Origin: a bacterium
GTDB lineage: Bacteria; DRYD01; JALUEN01
Direction of reading: 5' to 3'
NCBI GenBank assembly: GCA_027052755.1
Contig: JALUEN010000020.1
Location: 1 to 5,860, forward strand
DNA length: 5,860 nucleotides
Within the stretch, counting starts at the first letter, position 1. Every line of letters starts with the position of its first letter. Shown piece after piece: positions 1-4,395 of this stretch. A program made the translations under genes and the position numbers. Under the pieces are notes generated by a model that was not told the DNA's origin, searched no databases, and was given only the letters and a program-made list of their open reading frames with translations.

Positions 1-1374
1 GCTCAAGGTGTCTCACAGCTTAACTACAAGATCCTGAGAAACTCCCCCTTCCCACCTTTTATAGCCGTTGATCAGGAGGGTGGGACGGTCTTCAGGATAG
101 ATTTCCCCAGCTACCCAGCTCCGCCATCACAGATGGCTGTTGGAAACATCCAGGATATGTACGCCGCTAAGATAACCGCTAACATAAACGGCAGGTTATT
201 GAGATCTCTAGGATTTAACATGGTCTTCGCACCCGTTCTAGATGTGAACACAAACCCTTATAACCCGATAATAAACACTAGAGCTTTCGGCGATAACCCA
301 CTTAAGGTAGCGCTCTACGGAAAATATGCTATACTAGGATATAGGGAGGCTGGGATAATACCTGTAGGTAAACACTTCCCAGGTCATGGATCCACCTCAA
401 CCGATAGTCATCTAACCCTACCAGTAGTAGATAAATCATTTGACAAGCTGTGGAAAGAGGATATATTTCCTTTCAAGGAGGCAATAGAGAAGGCTAACCT
501 AAGCGCTGTGATGAGCGCACATGTGCTTTACCCATCTGTGGATAAGGACTACCCAGCTACAATGTCTAAGAGAATCCTAACAGATATACTTAGGGAGAGG
601 CTTAACTTTAAGAAGGTTGTGTTCACTGATGCCCTTAATATGAAAGCTTTGAAGGACTTTGACTTTGAGGAGGTTTTAATAACATCGCTTAACGCTGGTT
701 CTGATCAACTGTTAGTTCTCAGCGATGATAGCTCAATAAAGGAAGAAGCGGTGAAGATAATCCTAAAGGCAGTGAAGCGAGGGTTTATATCCGAAGACCG
801 GATAAACGAAGCTGTTTTCAGGATCATAGAGCTTAAGAGGAAGAACTTCCTCAACCTCCCTGAGATAGACTTAGAGGATGAGTCGCTTCAGGAAAGCGTT
901 AACTTCCTCAGGTATATAATTGAACACACGATAAAGATACACCCTGAGGGTAAAGTGAGCTTCTCACCGGATACAGTTCTTATCCTCCTCACGAGGGCTC
1001 AAGAGGATTATAAGATTCACGAGCCTCTACTTAACTGGCTTTTTAAATCAAATTGGTCTCAGAACGTTAAGGTTGTGATAGCCCCCTCCTGGGGAGAGAG
1101 GGAACCATCCCCGTTTAGCGAGAAGCTGATAAAAGAGCTAGCCAATCAGAGAGCACTTGTAGCTTACTATCTCAGGCACAGATTAGATGGGGAGATATTA
1201 GAGGGCTTCCAGAACCTTATAAAAGCTCTAAAGGAGTATATCTTCCTAGATTTCGCCAACCCATATATAGAGGCTGACCTACCAAAACCGCCACTTCTAA
1301 AAGTCTTCTCATATGGATATAACAGGCTCTCCCAAGAGGTAGCTTTAGAGAAGTTAGAGGGTGTTTTAAGATGA
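1..1374 (+). CDS. Family 3 glycoside hydrolase, beta-N-acetylhexosaminidase (NagZ-like), 5' end missing
   Basis: The frame is open from base 1, so the gene starts upstream of the window; the ATG at 133 is internal. Seen: the DQEGG motif at 70-84, an NTRAFGDNP-type motif near 274-300, KHFPGHG at 370-390, then D-S-H at 403-411. An FTDALNMKAL block carries the candidate nucleophile Asp at 628-630. In NagZ-type enzymes the Asp/His pair of the D-S-H loop serves as the general acid/base, and the Asp of the S/T-D motif is the nucleophile; all are present here. The last roughly 150 residues resemble the GH3 C-terminal alpha/beta domain, including an ANPY motif near 1258 and a conserved ending. The family hydrolyses terminal beta-linked N-acetylglucosamine or similar sugars; substrate and cellular location cannot be told without the N-terminus. 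About 40 residues are probably missing, judged by the usual distance to DxEGG. The stop overlaps the start of the methyltransferase gene, which suggests an operon. Confidence 0.9.
   Translation, partial: AQGVSQLNYKILRNSPFPPFIAVDQEGGTVFRIDFPSYPAPPSQMAVGNIQDMYAAKITANINGRLLRSLGFNMVFAPVLDVNTNPYNPIINTRAFGDNPLKVALYGKYAILGYREAGIIPVGKHFPGHGSTSTDSHLTLPVVDKSFDKLWKEDIFPFKEAIEKANLSAVMSAHVLYPSVDKDYPATMSKRILTDILRERLNFKKVVFTDALNMKALKDFDFEEVLITSLNAGSDQLLVLSDDSSIKEEAVKIILKAVKRGFISEDRINEAVFRIIELKRKNFLNLPEIDLEDESLQESVNFLRYIIEHTIKIHPEGKVSFSPDTVLILLTRAQEDYKIHEPLLNWLFKSNWSQNVKVVIAPSWGEREPSPFSEKLIKELANQRALVAYYLRHRLDGEILEGFQNLIKALKEYIFLDFANPYIEADLPKPPLLKVFSYGYNRLSQEVALEKLEGVLR
1357..1363 (+). promoter_or_regulatory. 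Shine-Dalgarno of the tRNA methyltransferase gene
   Basis: GAGGGTG lies inside the end of the glycosidase gene, seven bases before the ATG at 1371. With the ATGA stop/start overlap it supports 1371 as the start and points to translational coupling. Confidence 0.55.
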
Positions 1375-2213
1375 GTACAGAGAAGAATCAGGAAGGACGA
1401 GAGAGAGCACATCTTAAAGATCACATCTTAATCAGTGTAAAGGGTAGGCGCTACGTAAAAGCCCCTTCAGGGAAGTTTAACTACGGCAAACACTCTCCAA
1501 TAGATCTTAGTGAATTTCAGGAAGGCACTTTAGGGGTTAACCGAAAACCCTATTACATCTTCCAACCACTTCTAGAGGATATCATAGTAAACGGTTTCAA
1601 GAGAGCTTCTCAGATAATATATCCTAAGGACTCCTTTTACGCCTCACTTAGGATAGGTGTAGGCCCTGGTAAAAGAGTTCTAGAAGTGGGAACCGGTAGC
1701 GGAGCGGTAACAGCTGTCCTATCCTATCTTGTCGGCGAGAACGGTTTAGTGGTAACCTGTGATCGTAGAGAGGATATGCTTAAACTCGCTGAGAGGAACC
1801 TCAGGAAGTTTAAATTCCCTGATAACGTTCAATTCATAAAAGCGGACCTCTCAGAGGATAGGTTAGATTTCCCGGATGAGTACTTTAACGCAGCGTTCGT
1901 TGACGTGAAGTTCCCTACAGAGATCTTATCAGAGGTTTACAGGCTCCTGATACCCTCAGGCGGAGTAGCTTTCCTCCTCCCAACAGTTAACCAAGTCTCA
2001 GAATTACTCAGGACCTTAATCGGAGATGATGACCGGTGGAACCCGGAGGGGGATAGCGGTATAGCTTCAGGTGATAGGTGGGGCGACATTGAGGTCATAG
2101 AGATTTTACACCGTAAATACAAGCCCGTACCTGATAGGCTGAGACCTGATGATTACATGATAGCTCATACCGGATATCTGGTGTTCGCTAGGAAGCTGAA
2201 AGAGAGAGGATAG
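1371..2213 (+). CDS. trmI: tRNA (adenine-N1)-methyltransferase, TrmI type
   Basis: This 280-residue protein is probably the SAM-dependent enzyme that methylates N1 of adenine 58 (and, in some archaea, 57) in the T-loop of tRNA, a modification tied to heat stability. Seen: a small N-terminal beta-rich region (residues 1-60); the family signature QIIYPKD at 81-87; SAM motif I (LEVGTGSGAVT, 104-114); an acidic residue ending strand 2 (Asp131); and Asp178 where TrmI has its catalytic-site aspartate. LPTVNQ at 203-208 matches the conserved LPxxxQ stretch, and a terminal HTGYLVFAR block (266-274) resembles archaeal TrmI endings. The motif after Asp178 is VKFPTE rather than the common LPxPE/MEPW form. 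Residues about 219-239 form an Asp/Gly/Trp-rich loop that looks longer than usual. The start overlaps the glycosidase stop (ATGA). The family is well supported; the exact target base is inferred. Confidence 0.9.
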   Translation: MSTEKNQEGRERAHLKDHILISVKGRRYVKAPSGKFNYGKHSPIDLSEFQEGTLGVNRKPYYIFQPLLEDIIVNGFKRASQIIYPKDSFYASLRIGVGPGKRVLEVGTGSGAVTAVLSYLVGENGLVVTCDRREDMLKLAERNLRKFKFPDNVQFIKADLSEDRLDFPDEYFNAAFVDVKFPTEILSEVYRLLIPSGGVAFLLPTVNQVSELLRTLIGDDDRWNPEGDSGIASGDRWGDIEVIEILHRKYKPVPDRLRPDDYMIAHTGYLVFARKLKERG

Positions 2214-2223
2214 GATATACACT

Positions 2224-3186
2224 TTAGCGGTACCTCAGTTTCACTAGATCCTTCAATTTAGCTATCCCCGGCTCTAGCTCACCTACAAGCTTAATAGCGT
2301 TAGCTAAGGCCGATACGGTAGCTAGATCTCCCTGGACCCCACCAAGGGCTACCCATCTGTAGCTAGGCTTCCCGTTTATCAGTATCTCGTCTTTATCCTC
2401 TACGTCAGATGCTACTAACTTTAGGCTTATCCTCGTAACTCCATTGTGTTTACCGTGAGCTTCCCCGATAAGACCAACTACTTCATCGCCGTAGTATATA
2501 GGGCTCTGTTGAGAGGAGACCTCATCCAGGCTCCACTCCAAGGCTTCCGCTAGAGCTAAAACAGACTCCTCATATCCCACATGTCCCGTCAACCAACCCT
2601 CCTCTACCCCCCTCATGAACTCAGAGCGAGATAAACCTAGTCCATACTTTCTCTTAAAGGATCTCCTCCTATTGTACGCGTTAATCCACCTGTTTATTGA
2701 TACTGACTCAAGATATGATGTAGGGTAAGTTAACAGGACAGGTAAAGCGTCAAAGATGAAACCTGGATTAACACCTGCTTGTAGAATAACTAGCCCAAGT
2801 TTTTTAGCCCTCTCATCCAACTCCTTAGCCATCTCCCTGTACCTATACCATGGATATATCATGGTCTCAGCAGAGGTTATGACATGGGTACCAGCTTCAA
2901 GGAAGGTAACGAACTGCTCAAAGAAGGTATCCAGAAAGGTACCGGATACGTGTACGGTAACATCTGCACCAATAGCCTTAAGGTCCTCCTTAGTTAAATC
3001 CCTAGCGTTAATTACCTCTAGATCAGGGTAGATCTCATCATCATGTCCAGACAGAATATCAGAGATCTTTCTTCCAACTTTTCTCTCATCTATATCCAAA
3101 ACACCAGCTACTTCCACACCTCTTTGAATTAGTTCCCTAAAGAGAAGCTTACCTATATCTCCGAAACCACAGATAATGACCTTCAT
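2224..3186 (-). CDS. NAD(P)-dependent dehydrogenase, 2,4-diaminopentanoate dehydrogenase / DapB-like family
   Basis: The protein has 320 residues. The N-terminus is a Rossmann fold with GFGDIG at 7-12 and an acidic end of strand 2 (Asp31), which would favour NAD. A central HVSGT stretch (79-83) and GVNPGF (138-143) are typical of the diaminopentanoate dehydrogenase branch. They are followed by an Arg-rich RRRSFKRKYGLGLSRSEF block (173-190) and GHVGYEES (201-208), both characteristic of that family's C-terminal domain. Characterised members oxidatively deaminate 2,4-diaminopentanoate in ornithine fermentation. No other gene of that route is in the window, so the substrate here is open; members in thermophilic archaea are often annotated only as dihydrodipicolinate-reductase-like. 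It converges on the methyltransferase gene with a ten-base gap (2214-2223), so it is a separate transcription unit. The ATG at 3186 has a GGAGG upstream. Family assignment is firm, substrate is not. Confidence 0.8.
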   Translation of the reverse strand: MKVIICGFGDIGKLLFRELIQRGVEVAGVLDIDERKVGRKISDILSGHDDEIYPDLEVINARDLTKEDLKAIGADVTVHVSGTFLDTFFEQFVTFLEAGTHVITSAETMIYPWYRYREMAKELDERAKKLGLVILQAGVNPGFIFDALPVLLTYPTSYLESVSINRWINAYNRRRSFKRKYGLGLSRSEFMRGVEEGWLTGHVGYEESVLALAEALEWSLDEVSSQQSPIYYGDEVVGLIGEAHGKHNGVTRISLKLVASDVEDKDEILINGKPSYRWVALGGVQGDLATVSALANAIKLVGELEPGIAKLKDLVKLRYR

Positions 3187-3193
3187 CCCCTAT

Positions 3194-3230
3194 CCCCTCC
3201 TAGCCACTGAGATCTAGTTTCCAAATATAT
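3194..3230 (-). promoter_or_regulatory. Putative promoter and Shine-Dalgarno of the dehydrogenase gene
   Basis: Read on the minus strand, AGGAGGGG (3201 to 3194) precedes the ATG at 3186, the GGAGG core lying about nine bases away. Further upstream ATATATTTGG (3230 to 3221) could be an archaeal TATA box; with the usual 25-base spacing, transcription would begin close to the Shine-Dalgarno and give a short leader. The ribosome site is convincing; the TATA call is by eye only. Confidence 0.5.
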
Positions 3231-3258
3231 TCATTGAGAGGTAGAGATCACCTCTTCA

Positions 3259-3293
3259 TAAGCATTTCTCCTGCTTAAAGGGGGCCCTTAAGC
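3259..3293. repeat. Two overlapping, mutually exclusive inverted repeats
   Basis: TAAGCA (3259-3264) can pair with TGCTTA (3272-3277) around a seven-base loop. The bases GCTTAA (3273-3278) can instead pair with TTAAGC (3288-3293), extended by GG (3280-3281) with CC (3286-3287) after a bulged A, leaving a four-base loop. The shared middle arm means only one stem can form at a time. It lies between two divergent genes, so it could be a leader RNA switch, a terminator-like structure or a protein-binding DNA palindrome. Which strand is transcribed here is unknown. Confidence 0.45.
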
Positions 3294-3300
3294 CTGCCTT

Positions 3301-3360
3301 TGTAAAATTCTAACAAAAAATTTGCAAAGCTTTTTCGTAATTCTTTACAATTTTTACCTC
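3301..3360 (+). promoter_or_regulatory. AT-rich stretch, probable promoter region of the Gly-rich protein gene
   Basis: This 60-base stretch is markedly AT-rich compared with its surroundings and contains A6, T5 and T5 tracts plus the small palindromes TTTGCAAA (3321-3328) and AAAGCTTT (3326-3333). TTTACAATTTTTA (3344-3356) is one possible TATA element. A second candidate nearer the gene is AAATAATAATA (3394-3404), which at archaeal spacing would start transcription just before the Shine-Dalgarno. I cannot choose between them from sequence alone. Confidence 0.4.
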
Positions 3361-3362
3361 TT

Positions 3363-3377
3363 AGATATTGAATATCT
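3363..3377. promoter_or_regulatory. 15-base palindrome, candidate operator
   Basis: AGATATT and AATATCT are perfect seven-base reverse complements around a single central G (3370). The size and symmetry fit a site for a dimeric helix-turn-helix or MarR/Lrp-like regulator, and it sits between the two promoter candidates for the gene at 3439. No regulator gene is in the window, so function is inferred. Confidence 0.4.
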
Positions 3378-3427
3378 CCTCAGTTTCTGGAAGAAATAAT
3401 AATAGGAAGGGGTAAAAGGTTAAGGTT

Positions 3428-3435
3428 GGAGGTGA
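3428..3435 (+). promoter_or_regulatory. Full-length Shine-Dalgarno of the Gly-rich protein gene
   Basis: GGAGGTGA matches the 16S rRNA tail over eight bases. The spacer is three bases to the ATG at 3439 and six to the ATG at 3442, so the second Met is the better start. An in-frame TGA at 3433-3435 rules out any start further upstream. Such a strong site suggests high translation. Confidence 0.75.
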
Positions 3436-3438
3436 GGT

Positions 3439-4254
3439 ATGATGTTAGTTAACTGGAACTCCTTCGGGTTTGGAATTGGTATCGGAGGCGTCTCCTTCGG
3501 TGTCGGCGCCTCCTTCGGTATAGGCGTCGCATCCACATCTATCGCATCTTCTATCGGACTCTCCATCACTGACCAACTCCAAATAGGTCTCCAGTTCGGC
3601 TCACTCTCTACATTTGACATCAGAGCTATAACAACCCTCATCTCTTCCCTGGGACTCAATAACCTATCACCACTCGCATCCTCCGGACTCGGATTACCAC
3701 TCCTAGGCGCATCTACCCCGCTCAACGCTCTCAACATTAACATAAACATCGGTAACGTTAACCCTCTTGGCAGGCTAGGATCTCTAGCACCTCTCGGCTT
3801 CAGCCCAACCATGGGTTTAGCCTCTCCAGCTTTCCCTGGTGCACTAGGCATGCCACTCGGACCCTTTGGCGCTGGCTTCAGACCTTTTAGCGGCTCTATG
3901 CTGAACCCTGAGGCTATCATGATCATCCTTCTCCTATTAGCTCTCCTACTAGCTCAGTCAAGAGGTGCCCAGAACTTTAATCTCTTGCCTAATGTGGCCC
4001 CAGGAGGGATAGCACCTACCCCTAGACCGATTATCAATAACATCAACATTAACGTATTCAACGGGCCAGCTAACCTCAGCAACATAACAAACATAAACAT
4101 TAACATTTTCAGGAGGATGCCCATAAGAGGTAGGAGGAAGGTAATAAGGCTCCTCAGGAGACTGCTCAGAGAGCTTCAGAGGCAGAACAGAAGAGCAGAG
4201 GTCGTCAGGATAAGGGTAATATTAGCTCAGCTAACCAGAACGGTAGTGATTTAA
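3439..4254 (+). CDS. Low-complexity Gly-rich / Asn-Ile repeat protein with hydrophobic segment and Arg-rich tail, unknown function
   Basis: I recognise no family for this 271-residue protein (270 if the start is 3442). Seen, in order: residues 9-40 alternate Gly/Ser with Ile/Val/Phe (FGFGIGIGG, FGVGASFGIGV); 41-96 are Leu/Ser/Gly-rich; an Asn-Ile block lies at 98-104; 105-155 are Gly/Pro/Leu/Phe-rich. A strongly hydrophobic segment covers 159-172 (IMIILLLLALLLA). Two more Asn-Ile blocks sit at 200-206 and 218-224. The tail (225-271) holds 15 Arg and the only Lys, and is probably helical. There is no Cys, His or Tyr and only one Trp. The hydrophobic segment is short for a transmembrane helix, and there is no N-terminal signal peptide. 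Alternating Gly-X and Asn-Ile patterns suit beta structure and self-assembly, so a structural, surface or virus-like protein is a reasonable guess only. The full Shine-Dalgarno, balanced codons and uninterrupted frame argue that it is a real, expressed gene. It is divergent from the dehydrogenase and convergent with the last gene. Confidence 0.75.
   Translation: MMLVNWNSFGFGIGIGGVSFGVGASFGIGVASTSIASSIGLSITDQLQIGLQFGSLSTFDIRAITTLISSLGLNNLSPLASSGLGLPLLGASTPLNALNININIGNVNPLGRLGSLAPLGFSPTMGLASPAFPGALGMPLGPFGAGFRPFSGSMLNPEAIMIILLLLALLLAQSRGAQNFNLLPNVAPGGIAPTPRPIINNININVFNGPANLSNITNININIFRRMPIRGRRKVIRLLRRLLRELQRQNRRAEVVRIRVILAQLTRTVVI
3733..4107 (+). repeat. Three dispersed AAC-ATN repeat blocks coding Asn-Ile runs
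   Basis: Inside the Gly-rich gene, near-identical stretches built on AACATTAACAT / AACATAAACAT occur at about 3733-3749, 4038-4053 and 4081-4107. They encode NININI, NININV and NITNININI. The copies differ at third codon positions, so the amino-acid pattern is kept while the DNA has drifted, as expected for protein-level selection. Confidence 0.6.
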
Positions 4255-4284
4255 TGTCTTAATTCCCAGCTCTAGGTTTACTTT

Positions 4285-4330
4285 AGGCTTAGTACTTAGC
4301 CTCAGACTAGCGATAGGCTAATTATCGTAG
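4285..4330. terminator. Competing stem-loops between convergent genes, possible terminator
   Basis: Three stems can form. AGGCT (4285-4289) pairs with AGCCT (4298-4302). TTAGCCT (4296-4302) pairs with AGGCTAA (4315-4321). CTA-g-CGATA (4307-4315) pairs with TATCGTAG (4323-4330), with one bulged G and a seven-base loop. The first and third can coexist; the second excludes both. The position between two gene ends suits a bidirectional terminator. No long T-run follows on either strand, so a classical intrinsic terminator is not clear, though archaeal termination relies on U-tracts rather than hairpins. Confidence 0.35.
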
Positions 4331-4344
4331 ATAGTGTAACTACA

Positions 4345-4377
4345 GTTTCTCCAAGTTAGGGTGTCTCCAAGTTAGGG
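4345..4377. repeat. Tandem 16-base-period direct repeat
   Basis: TCTCCAAGTTAGGG occurs at 4348-4361 and again at 4364-4377. With the flanking GTN the match spans 17 bases with one variable position, at a period of 16 bases. It lies 18 bases beyond the stop codon of the minus-strand gene. It may be a slippage duplication, a binding site pair or part of the 3' end of the minus-strand transcript. Confidence 0.7.
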
Positions 4378-4395
4378 CGAAAGATGTTACTTCAT

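Noticed and set aside
133..135. ATG as the start of the glycosidase gene
   Set aside because: The frame is open to base 1 and includes the conserved DQEGG motif at 70-84, so this Met is internal.
1167..1424. Minus-strand open frame over the glycosidase/methyltransferase junction
   Set aside because: It lies opposite two well-supported genes and has no recognisable motif.
2756..3031. Plus-strand open frame inside the dehydrogenase gene
   Set aside because: It is antisense to conserved dehydrogenase motifs and has no family features.
3439..3530. N-terminal signal peptide in the Gly-rich protein
   Set aside because: The N-terminus has no basic residues before the hydrophobic-Gly stretch, and there is no h-region or cleavage-like site.
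3420..3926. Long minus-strand open frame opposite the Gly-rich gene
   Set aside because: Its Pro/Lys/Glu-rich translation mirrors the Gly/Ser/Phe-rich codons of the plus strand, and the plus strand has the full Shine-Dalgarno; it is a shadow.
4117..4119. Internal start for a separate Arg-rich small protein, with AGGAGG directly before an ATG
   Set aside because: The spacer between AGGAGG and ATG is zero, too short for initiation, and AGG-AGG simply encodes two Arg in the main frame.
4345..4377. Start of a CRISPR array
   Set aside because: Only two 16-base-period units with virtually no spacer between them, and no cas genes nearby.
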